The notes: a model not told the origin generated them from the letters alone. A DNA stretch of 64,000 nt from Lachnospiraceae bacterium (GCA_017623295.1 JAGAPK010000006.1:1-64000); one strand, 5' to 3'. Counted from the first letter of the stretch, positions 6,477-15,653 are shown. Made by a program: numbers and translations.

Positions 6477-8699
6477 ATGAACAAAAAATTTCAAAATATC
6501 GGAAAGCTGATTTGTATTCTGGCGGGACTGATATTTCTTTTTTGCCTGTGGCTGCATCAACAGGAATATAAGAAAGAAGTGCCGGAGGGCGAAAAGATTA
6601 CGACAGAGGATGTACGAATTTTATTGGAAGTATTGGAACTGCCGGTGGATGCTGATGTGATTTTGATGGAAAGCGACCGGGAGATAATTACCAATGACGA
6701 GGCAACATGGGAAACATACTTTACATATAAACAATATAAGATTCTTTATGAACAAATTGGTGGTTTGGAAAAAGGAATTCCTGATTTTGCAGGTAAATAT
6801 GAAGATTCCTATGCAATGTTGAAAGAGGACTGGTATCAGGCATATCAGTTAATGTTAGCATATTTTGATACGGATTCTTCGATTTGGAAAACAACGATAT
6901 TTATTTTAAAAGTCGATGTACAGGAGAAGAAACTGTACACTCAGAATAGTGAGTATAGTTATCTGTCTTCGTCTTTTGCAGAGTCCTGTTTCTGTAAGGA
7001 AGAAGTGTATGTACAGGGAGATAGTATTTTAACCAGTGTGCGCAGACTGGATGAGAAAACAATTTTGGAAAATGTGTGGGTTATGGAATCAACAGAAGGT
7101 GTCATGGATTGTTTTTATCATCATATAACGTTTCAAGTGAAATCAGAGAATCCGGTGGAACGGGAACAGATAGCAGATTTGATATTTCAAGCCGGCAATT
7201 TGATAAAAATTCAGGAAAAACAGGAGAAAATTCACGGTAAATTATTAAGTGTTTCGGATGATTCAATAGAAGTGGAAGGTTTTGGAACCTATGAGATTGC
7301 GGAAGGTATGGAAGTCTATAAACTTTGTGGTACATTGGAAACACAGGCAAAAAACGATTTGATGATAGGTTATGATTATACCGATTTTGTTATATGGGAT
7401 AATCAGATATGTGCTGCATTGGTGTCAAGGGAAGGTGAACTGGACCAGATTCGTGTTTTGCTGAAAAATACAGCGGACGGAACCTATTTCTATGAGAAGG
7501 CAATTGTATCCGTAGATGGCGAGGAAACTACGGTTGAGGCAAAAGAGTTAAAAGAAGGAGAGAGAATTTCTTTTCAGACACAGGCACTAACAGATAAAGT
7601 AATCTTGCAGATAGATGGCGTGAATAAAGCAGACAATGCGTTCCGGGGAAAATTGGAATTTTGCAAGATGGGGGAAGGTATGATTATTGTGAATGAATTA
7701 CCATTGGAAGAATATTTGTATGCGGTGGTGCCGAGTGAAATGCCGGCTTCTTATCCGATGGAAGCACTGAAGGCACAGGCGGTCTGTGCCAGAACCTATG
7801 CTTATCGGTATATATTGAAAGCAGGTTTGGGTGAGTATGGGGCTCATCTGGATGATACAACGGCATATCAGGTATATCATAATATTGCAGAGAATGCAGC
7901 AACTACAACTGCGGTAAAAGAAACTACGGGAATGATGTTATATCATGAGGGCGAATTGGCAGAGAATTATTATTATTCGACTTCCTGTGGATATGGAACC
8001 GATACGAATGTCTGGAAAAGCGAAAACGGAGAAGATACATCATATATCTGTGCCGGAAAATATGCGAGTCAGGAAGGCGACAATGAGGCAGCGCAGGATA
8101 TGACACAGGAAGAAAATTTTGCATCCTTCATTAAAACCATAGATGAGTCCGATTTTGAGAAAGATGAACCCTGGTATCGCTGGACATATGAAGTGACAGA
8201 GCTTGATGAAGAGAAAATGCTTTCCAGAATACAAAGCCGTTATCAGGCGAATGCCAGCCTTGTCCTGAAACAGATTGGCGAAGGAGAAGATGCTTATTAT
8301 GTATCGGAACCGATAGAAGAAATCGGTACAATCCAAGAGATTAGAGTGGAAAAAAGAGGCGACGGTGGCGTGGCTGATGAACTTGTGATTATCGGCAGTG
8401 AAGCAACTATAAAAGTGATTTCAGAATATAATATTCGAACTGTTTTGTGTGACGGGGAAAGTGAGGTTATCAGACAGGACGGAAGTACTACTGTGCCGGG
8501 GACTCTTTTGCCAAGTGGCTTTTTTATCATAGAAACTGGAAAAAATGGGGAGAACGTGATAGGATATAAGTTAATTGGCGGCGGATATGGTCATGGAGTC
8601 GGTATGTCGCAAAATGGAGCAAAAGCAATGGGAAACTTAGGATATAATTTTCAGGAAATATTGGGAACATTTTTTACAGACTGTGAGGTACGGGAATGA
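6477..8699 (+). CDS. SpoIID/LytB domain protein with long N-terminal extension
   Basis: 740 residues with one N-terminal membrane anchor (about 9-27), so the bulk is outside the cytoplasm. The C-terminal SpoIID domain (about 390-735) is clear: 'VNELPLEEYLYAVVPSEMP' with the likely catalytic glutamate E421, 'LKAQAVCARTYAYRY', 'YYYSTSCGYGTD' and 'GYGHGVGMSQNGAKAM'. SpoIID is a lytic transglycosylase that trims glycan strands denuded of peptide stems during engulfment; LytB-type relatives enhance amidases. The 350-residue N-terminal part is not recognised and makes the protein about twice the usual SpoIID length. GGGGAGA precedes the ATG. The stop overlaps the next gene by 4 nt. The role could be sporulation or vegetative wall remodelling. 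Confidence 0.87.
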   Translation: MNKKFQNIGKLICILAGLIFLFCLWLHQQEYKKEVPEGEKITTEDVRILLEVLELPVDADVILMESDREIITNDEATWETYFTYKQYKILYEQIGGLEKGIPDFAGKYEDSYAMLKEDWYQAYQLMLAYFDTDSSIWKTTIFILKVDVQEKKLYTQNSEYSYLSSSFAESCFCKEEVYVQGDSILTSVRRLDEKTILENVWVMESTEGVMDCFYHHITFQVKSENPVEREQIADLIFQAGNLIKIQEKQEKIHGKLLSVSDDSIEVEGFGTYEIAEGMEVYKLCGTLETQAKNDLMIGYDYTDFVIWDNQICAALVSREGELDQIRVLLKNTADGTYFYEKAIVSVDGEETTVEAKELKEGERISFQTQALTDKVILQIDGVNKADNAFRGKLEFCKMGEGMIIVNELPLEEYLYAVVPSEMPASYPMEALKAQAVCARTYAYRYILKAGLGEYGAHLDDTTAYQVYHNIAENAATTTAVKETTGMMLYHEGELAENYYYSTSCGYGTDTNVWKSENGEDTSYICAGKYASQEGDNEAAQDMTQEENFASFIKTIDESDFEKDEPWYRWTYEVTELDEEKMLSRIQSRYQANASLVLKQIGEGEDAYYVSEPIEEIGTIQEIRVEKRGDGGVADELVIIGSEATIKVISEYNIRTVLCDGESEVIRQDGSTTVPGTLLPSGFFIIETGKNGENVIGYKLIGGGYGHGVGMSQNGAKAMGNLGYNFQEILGTFFTDCEVRE

Positions 8700-9553
8700 A
8701 AATGACAGTCAGGTTGTATTACATATTTAGAGATTTTTCCAGACAGATGACAAAGAAAAATATCAGTTCTTTTGCAGCAAGTGCCGCGTTTTTCCTCTTT
8801 CTGGCAGTCATTCCGTTATTAATGTCGCTTTGCGCGATTTTGCCATATACACCGCTTACGGCGGAAAATCTGATTCATGCGATTATGCAGGTAACACCGA
8901 ATGCTATGAATGGATTTGTAGAGCAGGTAGTTGGTGATGTATATGCAAGGTCAGCTGGGACGATTACCATATTTGCGATTGTAGCAGTCTGGTCAGCCGG
9001 AAAAGCGATGCTTGCATTGATACGAGGGCTGAATGAAGTAAATGACTTTGAAGAACATAGAAATTATCTGATGCTTCGTATGATAGCATTTGTCTATACG
9101 GTTATCATGCTTGTTGCGATTTTAATTTCCATGCTGATTATGGTATTTGGTAATGTTATTGTAAATATTGCATTGCATGATTTCCCTCAATTACATGTGC
9201 TGGTGCAGCTTATTATGCATTTTCGATTTTTGTTTTCATGGCTTTTGTTGACACTTGCATTTGCAATGATTTATGCGTTTGTACCCGGCATAAAATTAAG
9301 ATTTAAAAAACAGTTGCCGGGGGCAGCATTCTCGGCAGTTGTTTGGAGTTTTGCATCATTTGCATTTTCCGTTTATGTGGATAATTTTAATGGTTTTGGA
9401 ACCTATGGTAGTCTGACAACTGTGGTTATTATGATGATCTGGTTTTATATGATGATGTATATTCTCCTGATAGGGGCACATATCAACCGATATTTCGGGC
9501 CGGTCTACAAATTCCTGTTCGGATGGCTTGACAAGTCCGGTAAAAATCACTAA
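8696..9553 (+). CDS. YihY/BrkB-family inner membrane protein
   Basis: 285 residues, about six transmembrane helices. The motifs 'SSFAASAAFFLFLAVIPLLM' near the N-terminus, 'VWSAGKAMLALIRGLNEV' and 'YGSLTTVVIMMIWFYMMMYI' near the C-terminus are characteristic of the YihY/virulence factor BrkB family. These are polytopic proteins of unsettled function, formerly mis-annotated as RNase BN. The start overlaps the SpoIID-like gene (ATGA), so the two are co-expressed. A weak inverted repeat follows, then the T-box leader of pheS. Confidence 0.9.
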   Translation: MKMTVRLYYIFRDFSRQMTKKNISSFAASAAFFLFLAVIPLLMSLCAILPYTPLTAENLIHAIMQVTPNAMNGFVEQVVGDVYARSAGTITIFAIVAVWSAGKAMLALIRGLNEVNDFEEHRNYLMLRMIAFVYTVIMLVAILISMLIMVFGNVIVNIALHDFPQLHVLVQLIMHFRFLFSWLLLTLAFAMIYAFVPGIKLRFKKQLPGAAFSAVVWSFASFAFSVYVDNFNGFGTYGSLTTVVIMMIWFYMMMYILLIGAHINRYFGPVYKFLFGWLDKSGKNH

Positions 9554-9591
9554 AATGTCATATAGTGGTCGGTTTCTATTGATATGAAAAA

Positions 9592-9620
9592 CTGACAATT
9601 GATAGATAAAGGCATAGATG
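9592..9620 (+). promoter_or_regulatory. Putative promoter of the pheST T-box transcript
   Basis: CTGACA (9592-9597), a 17-bp spacer and TAGATG (9615-9620). The -10 box is a weak match, but the position suits a leader transcript starting near 9627. An alternative TTGATA (9579-9584) with TAGATA is possible. Confidence 0.4.
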
Positions 9621-9892
9621 GTGTCAGTAGAGCATTATTTTCTTGCAGAGAGAGGAAGTCATCGGCTGTAAGCTTCCTTAAGTTCAGATAGTGACTTGAA
9701 TTTCCCACCGGAGCTGCTTAGAGGAAAGACCAAATGGTTGAGTAGTTTAAGACGTAGAAGCACGTTACGCATAATGAGAGTCTGTTGGTTGGATTCGTTG
9801 CAGAAATTTCTGAGCGACAAATCATAATAACAGGAACTTGGGTGGTACCGCGAATTATTTCGTCCCATGTGTTTAGACACATGGGATTTTTT
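9621..9892 (+). promoter_or_regulatory. T-box riboswitch, phenylalanine-specific
   Basis: A leader of about 270 nt upstream of pheS that fills the gene-free stretch 9554-9920. The conserved T-box sequence AACTTGGGTGGTACCGCG is at 9835-9852 and is followed by a terminator, the competing arrangement that uncharged tRNA resolves in favour of readthrough. The 5' part has AGAGAGG-type AG-box material near 9650 and a likely specifier loop near 9698-9710, where GAA is followed by TTTC. TTT (9701-9703) and TTC (9702-9704) are both Phe codons, which fits the downstream gene. Uncharged tRNA-Phe should switch on pheS, pheT and probably the aminopeptidase. Confidence 0.92.
9863..9892 (+). terminator. T-box-controlled terminator
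   Basis: A 10-bp stem TCCCATGTGT / ACACATGGGA (9863-9872, 9877-9886), loop TTAG, then six T. The alternative antiterminator uses the T-box sequence just upstream. Confidence 0.9.
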
Positions 9893-9920
9893 AATTTTAA
9901 TCAAGAAAGGAAAAAGAGTA

Positions 9921-10985
9921 ATGAAAGAAAAAATTCAAAAGCTCACAGAACAATTTGGAGAAGACCTTTCTAAAGTAACTGATTTAACTGCTTTAGAAAC
10001 ATTACGTCTCGACTATATGGGCAAGAAGGGGCAGATTGCAGAGTTGATGAAAGAACTTGGCAAAATTCCTGTAGAACAGAAAAAAGAAGCAGGACAGATG
10101 ATTAATACTTTTAAACAGGAAGTAACATCCCGTTTTGAAAGTAAAAAAGAAGAACTGGTTCGTGCAGAAGAAGAAAGAATGATTAACGCAGCAGAAGCTT
10201 ATGACGAATCTCTTCCGACAGAGAATCCTTGTGGTTCCTATCATCCGATTACCCTGATTCAGCGTGAATTGGAGGATATTTTTGAATCTATGGGCTTTGA
10301 TGTAGAAGACTATAATGAAATCGTTGATGACTATCATTGCTTTGAAGCATTAAATATTCCGAAATTCCATCCGGCAAGAGATATGCAGGATACTTATTAT
10401 TTATCTACCAAAAATCAGTTGTTAAAGAGCCATACTTCAGCAGCACAGAATACCATTATGATGAAATATGGTAAGGCGTTAAAGGAAAATAATCGTCCTA
10501 TCAGAGCGGTATTCCCGGGAAGATGTTTCCGTAATGAAGCAATTGATGCTTGTCATGAAAACACATTCTTCCAGATGGAAGGCGTTATGATTGATAAGGA
10601 TATCTCTATCTCTAACCTGATTTACTTTATGAAAACCATGTTATCCGAAGTATTTGAAAGCGATGTAACTGTAAGACTTCGTCCGGGCTTTTTCCCATTT
10701 GTGGAACCGGGCTTTGAACTGGATATTCAGTGTCTTATCTGCGGTGGCGATGGCTGTCCATCCTGTAAGAATTCCGGATGGTTGGAGCTTTGCCCATGTG
10801 GTATGATTCATCCGAATGTATTAAAATACGGCGGTATCAACACAGAAGAAGAACCGGACAAATATACAGGATTCGCATTTGGACTTGGACTTACCCGTCT
10901 TGCAATGATGAAGTACGGTGTAAAAGATATTCGTGTATTCAACGAGGGTGATTTAAATGCATTATCCCAGTTTGTAAGTAAATAG
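9921..10985 (+). CDS. pheS: Phenylalanine-tRNA ligase alpha subunit
   Basis: 354 residues from ATG 9921, which has AAGGAAAAAGAG upstream; a further in-frame ATG at 9867 lies in the terminator stem and was rejected. An N-terminal coiled coil (about 1-95) binds tRNA-Phe. The class II catalytic core follows, with motif 2 'VFPGRCFRNEAIDA' and motif 3 'GFAFGLGLTRLAMM'. A four-cysteine cluster 'CLICGGDGCPSCKNSGW' near residue 275 is usual for Firmicute PheS. With PheT it forms the cytoplasmic heterotetramer that charges tRNA-Phe. Expression is set by the T-box. Confidence 0.98.
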   Translation: MKEKIQKLTEQFGEDLSKVTDLTALETLRLDYMGKKGQIAELMKELGKIPVEQKKEAGQMINTFKQEVTSRFESKKEELVRAEEERMINAAEAYDESLPTENPCGSYHPITLIQRELEDIFESMGFDVEDYNEIVDDYHCFEALNIPKFHPARDMQDTYYLSTKNQLLKSHTSAAQNTIMMKYGKALKENNRPIRAVFPGRCFRNEAIDACHENTFFQMEGVMIDKDISISNLIYFMKTMLSEVFESDVTVRLRPGFFPFVEPGFELDIQCLICGGDGCPSCKNSGWLELCPCGMIHPNVLKYGGINTEEEPDKYTGFAFGLGLTRLAMMKYGVKDIRVFNEGDLNALSQFVSK

Positions 10986-10997
10986 GAGGTAGGTAAC

Positions 10998-13355
10998 GTG
11001 TTCGTATCAATGAATTGGATCAAAGATTTCGTAGACTTAGAAGGTCAGGATCTTGAAAAATTAATACACAGATTTACATTATCCACAGCAGAAGTGGAAG
11101 GAATTGAATATAAAGGAAAAGATATTAAGGACGTTGTTGTTGGTGAAATTCTTTCTTGCGAAGACCATCCGGACTCCGATCATCTTCATCTTTTAAAAGT
11201 AGACGGTGGAGATACAGTATATGATGTTGTCTGCGGTGCTCCTAATGCAAGAGCAGGTATTAAGACAGCTTTCTGTAAAGTAGGCGGTCAGGTTGGCGAA
11301 ATCAAAATCAAACCGGCTAAATTACGTGGTCAGGTTTCTAACGGTATGTGCTGTTCTGCCAAAGAACTTGGCATTTCCGATGAACATTCCGGTATTATGG
11401 AATTAGACCCTTCCCTTGCAAATGGAACGGATTTAAAAGAAATTTTCCCAATTGAGGATATTATTTTTGAAGTAGATAACAAGTCTTTGACTAACAGACC
11501 TGACTTGTGGGGACACTATGGTATGGCTCGTGAATTTGCAGCTTTGACAGGTCAGCAGATTAAACCGCTTGAGATTATGGAAAATCCATATACAGGAGAT
11601 GCCAAAGTAGCAGTTGAACTTCGCAATGAACTGGCTTACCGTTACACCAGCGTTCGCATTGAGAATGTAACAAAGAAAGTAAGTCCGATGGAAATGCAGA
11701 TTCGTTTGTATTACTGTGGAACGAGAGCAATCAATCTGCTTGCGGACTTAACAAACTATATTATGCTGGAATTAGGTCAGCCAACCCATGCTTTTGATGG
11801 CAACAAGATTGGCAAGATTGTTGTAGATACACCGAAGGAAGATAGTAAATTTACAACACTGGATGGTGTGGAACGTGATATTACAACAGATACTTTGATG
11901 ATCTATGATAATGACACACCAGTGGCAATCGCTGGTATTATGGGTGGTCTTGACAGTGAAATCGTAGATGATACCAATTCTGTTGTGTTGGAATCTGCAA
12001 ACTTTGATGCTGTCAGCATCAGAAAATCTGCAGCAAGAATGGCACATCGTACCGATGCATCTGCGCGTTATGAGAAAACACTTGATCCGGAAATGACCAT
12101 GTTGGCAGTGAAGCGTTTCATCAAACTGGTTAAAGACATTGACCCGGATTGCGAATGCGCAAGCCAGATTACAGATGTTTATCAGTATAAATATCCGGAA
12201 ATTGAGGTAAGCTTTGATAAAGCATTTGTAGACAGATATACAGGTATTGATATTTCCTGTGAACGTATCAAGACTACATTAGAGCAGCTTGGTTTCGAGA
12301 CAACCCAGAATGGCGAAAACTTTGTAACAAAAGTTCCTAGCTGGCGTGGAACAAAAGATGTCAGCATGAAAGCAGATATTATTGAAGAAATTACCCGTAT
12401 TTATGGCTATGACAACTTTGAAATTAAGACAACTTTATCTCCACTTCTTCCTGCCAAAACAACAGAGCGTAGAAAAGAAGAGAACCAGATTAAAGATTTG
12501 TTAGTTAAAACATATGCTATGAATGAAATCCACACAAGAGTATGGTGTGATCCGGATGCTCTCAAAAATCTCGGACTTACACCGGAAGATAATGTGCGTA
12601 TTCTGGGAAATGCAGATGATAACGGTATTCTTAGAACTTCTTTGTTCCAAAGTTTCTTACCGGTTGTTTACAGCAATCGTAATTATAAGCCATCTTTTGG
12701 TATTTTCGAAATTGGTAGAACCATTCTTGGAGAAAGAGAAGATGGAACAGCAGATGAACATCGTATGCTTGGCATTGCTATGTACAGCAAGGAAACAACA
12801 GAAAAGAATCTGTATATCAATGCAGTGCAGTTAATTAATACGATTGTAAGCCAGTTGAAACACAAAAAAGTAGAATATACAAAGATAGAAGTTGAACATA
12901 CATGGCAGCATCCAAAGAATACTTCTGCAATTATGGTAGATGGCAAAAGAATTGGTGTACTGAATACATTACATCCAAAAACACTGTCCAAGATTGCTAA
13001 GAATGCAGTTGTTGTATGTGTGGAAATTGATATGGATGAGTTGCTTGCAGTAGAGTTCAGCAATCTTGAGTTTGCAGAACCATCCAGATTCCCTAGCATG
13101 GAATATGACCTTTCTCTTGTAATGCCGGAAGGAGTCAGATTCGACGAGATTTCTACCTGCTGGAAGAAATTGAAAATCAAAGAATTACGTGAAGTTTCTG
13201 TTATTGATATTTATGATGCACAGGGCATTAAGAGTATCACTGTCAGATTCTCCTTTGGTCTGGATGACAGAACTTTGACCGGTGAAGAAGTACAGAGCCA
13301 TATCGATAAGATTCTGGCAAATCTGGAAACAATCGGAGTAAAAATGAAATTGTAA
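10998..13355 (+). CDS. pheT: Phenylalanine-tRNA ligase beta subunit
   Basis: 785 residues, close to the usual length. The GTG start at 10998 has a near-perfect ribosome binding site (TAGGAGGT at 10983-10990) and gives the expected N-terminus 'MFVSMNWIKDFVDLEG'; an ATG four codons in is less well placed. Visible domains are an EMAP-II-like tRNA-binding domain (about 40-150), the B3/B4 editing domain that removes Tyr mis-attached to tRNA-Phe (around 210-370), B5 (around 400-470), and a C-terminal ferredoxin-fold anticodon-binding domain (about 695-785). It lies 12 nt after pheS. Confidence 0.98.
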   Translation: MFVSMNWIKDFVDLEGQDLEKLIHRFTLSTAEVEGIEYKGKDIKDVVVGEILSCEDHPDSDHLHLLKVDGGDTVYDVVCGAPNARAGIKTAFCKVGGQVGEIKIKPAKLRGQVSNGMCCSAKELGISDEHSGIMELDPSLANGTDLKEIFPIEDIIFEVDNKSLTNRPDLWGHYGMAREFAALTGQQIKPLEIMENPYTGDAKVAVELRNELAYRYTSVRIENVTKKVSPMEMQIRLYYCGTRAINLLADLTNYIMLELGQPTHAFDGNKIGKIVVDTPKEDSKFTTLDGVERDITTDTLMIYDNDTPVAIAGIMGGLDSEIVDDTNSVVLESANFDAVSIRKSAARMAHRTDASARYEKTLDPEMTMLAVKRFIKLVKDIDPDCECASQITDVYQYKYPEIEVSFDKAFVDRYTGIDISCERIKTTLEQLGFETTQNGENFVTKVPSWRGTKDVSMKADIIEEITRIYGYDNFEIKTTLSPLLPAKTTERRKEENQIKDLLVKTYAMNEIHTRVWCDPDALKNLGLTPEDNVRILGNADDNGILRTSLFQSFLPVVYSNRNYKPSFGIFEIGRTILGEREDGTADEHRMLGIAMYSKETTEKNLYINAVQLINTIVSQLKHKKVEYTKIEVEHTWQHPKNTSAIMVDGKRIGVLNTLHPKTLSKIAKNAVVVCVEIDMDELLAVEFSNLEFAEPSRFPSMEYDLSLVMPEGVRFDEISTCWKKLKIKELREVSVIDIYDAQGIKSITVRFSFGLDDRTLTGEEVQSHIDKILANLETIGVKMKL

Positions 13356-13382
13356 AAATGTGTGAAGAAATGAGGCGTAAAA

Positions 13383-14828
13383 ATGGAGCATAAAAATACA
13401 TGGCAGACTTATGATGCAAAACAACTGAAAGAAGTAGATGCTTTTGCGAAAGAGTACATGGATTTTCTGGACAACGGAAAAACCGAAAGAGAATGTATTG
13501 ATACGATTGTAAACCGTATTGAGAAAGAAGGATATCAGGAATTAGAAACTCTGATTCAGAAAAAGAAACCGTTAAAATGCGGCGATAAAGTTTATTCCGT
13601 ATGGATGAACAAATCAATCGTTATGTTCCAGATTGGAAAAAAGGCAATGACCGAAGGTATGAACATCTTAGGTGCTCATATCGATTCCCCTCGTCTGGAT
13701 GTGAAACAGAATCCATTATATGAGGATGGCGGTTTTGCCTATCTGGATACCCACTATTATGGTGGCGTGAAGAAATATCAGTGGGTAACCATTCCGCTTG
13801 CAATTCATGGTGTTATTGTGAAAAAAGATGGCACAACTGTTGAGGTCAATATTGGTGAAAACGAAGATGATCCGGTATTCTTTATCTCTGATTTGTTGAT
13901 TCATTTAGCTCAGGAACAGCTTGAGAAAAAAGCAGCCAAAGTAATTGAAGGCGAAGCACTTGATATTGTCATTGGTAACAAACCGTTGATTATAGACAAA
14001 AAGCATGATAAAGCAGAGAAAAAAGATAACGAAGATACCAAGGAAGAAGCCAAAGCTGAGAAAGATGCTGTAAAAAAAGGCATTCTTGCTATTCTAAAGG
14101 AAAACTATGATATAGATGAAGAAGATTTCATTTCTGCTGAACTGGAAGTAGTACCTGCCGGAAAAGCAAGAGAAGCCGGTTTTGACAGAAGTATGATTCT
14201 CGGTTATGGACAGGACGACAGAGTGTGTGCTTTTTCTTCTTTGAAAGCAATGTTAGAAATTGACAAGATTGACAGAACAGCATGTTGCATTCTTGTGGAT
14301 AAAGAAGAAATTGGCAGTGTTGGTGCAACCGGTATGCAGTCAAAATTCTTTGAAAATGCGGTTGCAGAAGTAATGAATCTGACCGGAGATTACAGCGAAC
14401 TCAATGTCAGAAGATGCCTTGCAAAATCCTGTATGTTATCTTCTGATGTCAGCAGTGCGTTTGACCCAAGCTATGCATCAAGTTTTGATAAGAAAAATGT
14501 TGCATTTCTTGGTGGTGGCATGGTATTTAATAAATTTACCGGTTCCAGAGGAAAATCCGGTTCCAATGATGCCAATGCAGAATATCTGGCTCATATCCGT
14601 GCTATCTTCGAGAAAGAAAAGGTGAACTTCCAGACTGCAGAACTGGGTAAGGTTGACCTCGGTGGCGGCGGAACCATTGCATACATTCTTGCATTGTACG
14701 GCATGAATGTAATCGACAGCGGCGTAGCTGTTATGAACATGCATGCACCTTGGGAAGCAACCAGCAAAGCTGACGTATACGAAACGAAAAGAGGATATGT
14801 AGCATTCTTAAAGAATGCGGCATTGTAA
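13383..14828 (+). CDS. M18 family aminopeptidase
   Basis: 481 residues. A cytoplasmic dinuclear zinc aminopeptidase that releases N-terminal amino acids, often acidic ones in this family. Metal and catalytic motifs are 'LGAHIDSPRLD' (about 98-108), 'GQDDRVCAF', 'DKEEIGSVGATGM' (catalytic Glu pair), 'SSDVSSAFDP' and 'MHAPWE' near the C-terminus. A Lys/Glu-rich insertion (about 200-225, 'DKKHDKAEKKDNEDTKEE') is an odd charged loop. It starts 27 nt after pheT without a terminator, so it is probably part of the T-box-controlled transcript. Peptide turnover could supply Phe, but that link is only inferred. Confidence 0.93.
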   Translation: MEHKNTWQTYDAKQLKEVDAFAKEYMDFLDNGKTERECIDTIVNRIEKEGYQELETLIQKKKPLKCGDKVYSVWMNKSIVMFQIGKKAMTEGMNILGAHIDSPRLDVKQNPLYEDGGFAYLDTHYYGGVKKYQWVTIPLAIHGVIVKKDGTTVEVNIGENEDDPVFFISDLLIHLAQEQLEKKAAKVIEGEALDIVIGNKPLIIDKKHDKAEKKDNEDTKEEAKAEKDAVKKGILAILKENYDIDEEDFISAELEVVPAGKAREAGFDRSMILGYGQDDRVCAFSSLKAMLEIDKIDRTACCILVDKEEIGSVGATGMQSKFFENAVAEVMNLTGDYSELNVRRCLAKSCMLSSDVSSAFDPSYASSFDKKNVAFLGGGMVFNKFTGSRGKSGSNDANAEYLAHIRAIFEKEKVNFQTAELGKVDLGGGGTIAYILALYGMNVIDSGVAVMNMHAPWEATSKADVYETKRGYVAFLKNAAL

Positions 14829-14885
14829 AATAGTTAAAAAATTATAAATTGTATTGATTTTTTAATAAAGATTGTATATTATAAT

Positions 14886-15034
14886 ATTAACCAAGGATAT
14901 TTACGATTTTTCGGATTCGTAGATGGAGGTTTTTTCGTAAGTTTGGTTCACTTACCCCGAATAGGTTTTAACCGAAACAAAGAGAACCATTTTTGAAATC
15001 TCAATGCTCCTGACTTATGTCGGGAGCATTTCTT
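14886..15034 (+). other. Structured intergenic region of unknown identity, possible small RNA or leader
   Basis: This gap has a TATAAT box at 14880-14885 (no convincing -35), then three hairpins in series. TTACGA (14911-14916) pairs with TCGTAA (14935-14940). GTTTGGTT (14941-14948) pairs with AACCGAAAC (14980-14988, one bulge). A rho-independent terminator ends it. I compared the conserved cores of the purine, SAM, TPP, FMN, lysine, glycine, ZTP, guanidine, preQ1, c-di-GMP and c-di-AMP riboswitches from memory and none fits. It could be an attenuator for the AT-rich gene downstream, a free small RNA, or simply the 3' end of the aminopeptidase transcript. Confidence 0.4.
15003..15034 (+). terminator. 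Rho-independent terminator before the PBECR4-like gene
   Basis: A 12-bp stem AATGCTCCTGAC / GTCGGGAGCATT (15003-15014, 15019-15030; one wobble pair) with loop TTAT and the tail TTTCTT. It ends only 31 nt before the next start codon, so it could serve as a leader attenuator. Confidence 0.8.
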
Positions 15035-15065
15035 GTATCGTTCTTATCTGTAGGAGAATTTGTCT

Positions 15066-15653
15066 ATGAATCAATTACTTGAAAAATTCAATGAATATAA
15101 ATCAATTGTTAATTATCGAATGGAATATGAGTTTGAAAATGGTGATGTTATAAATTTTAAACTTAAACAAACAGATTTTCCACATTTAATTGGGTTGCAT
15201 AAGTTGATAGATATTCCAGTTATTCGTCAATTTAATGATAAAAATAATAAAACTGTTAGTGCAAAATTTATTATTTCAAAAATTAAAAAAGAAGAACAAA
15301 TTACAGAAGATATAATAAGACATAGTAGTTATTTTGCAGAGATTCAGCAACGATTTGAATTTTTTAGTAAAGAAAATATCTTAACCTTAACATATACAGA
15401 TGCGGTTATAGATTTTGACGCTACGCGGATAGGCTCTAATTTGAAAGCCACCTATATTTTATATGAGCAAAAAGGCGTGCAAGGATATAATCACCTTTGC
15501 GTAGCAGAAGATCTTATGGGAAAGAAATATGTAGAATCTTTTTTCTATAATCCAACAAATCTTTATATTCGCAATCAGAATACTATTTCAATACGAAGGG
15601 TAAAAATATATGATGAAAAAGGACAACCGTATTTGGCAGATGTGTTTCTATAA
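15066..15653 (+). CDS. PBECR4-like predicted RNase domain protein, AT-rich
   Basis: 195 residues from ATG 15066 (TAGGAGA at 15051-15057); a TTG six bases earlier is too close to that site. The segment 'NFKLKQTDFPHLIGLHKL' at about residues 29-46 resembles the PBECR4 family, a predicted barnase/EndoU/RelE-like nuclease fold seen in polyvalent phage proteins and stand-alone genes. No signal peptide or membrane helix is visible. The gene is markedly AT-rich (for example only 9 G/C among bases 15241-15300) and full of Lys, Asn, Ile and Phe codons, unlike its neighbours. That suggests recent acquisition, although no transposase, integrase or repeat flanks it. No antitoxin or immunity gene is visible next to it. 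The family call is moderate; nuclease activity is a prediction. Confidence 0.5.
   Translation: MNQLLEKFNEYKSIVNYRMEYEFENGDVINFKLKQTDFPHLIGLHKLIDIPVIRQFNDKNNKTVSAKFIISKIKKEEQITEDIIRHSSYFAEIQQRFEFFSKENILTLTYTDAVIDFDATRIGSNLKATYILYEQKGVQGYNHLCVAEDLMGKKYVESFFYNPTNLYIRNQNTISIRRVKIYDEKGQPYLADVFL

Noticed and set aside
12683-13180. 165-codon open frame antisense to pheT
   Set aside because: Shadow of the conserved PheT C-terminal domains; no supporting signals.
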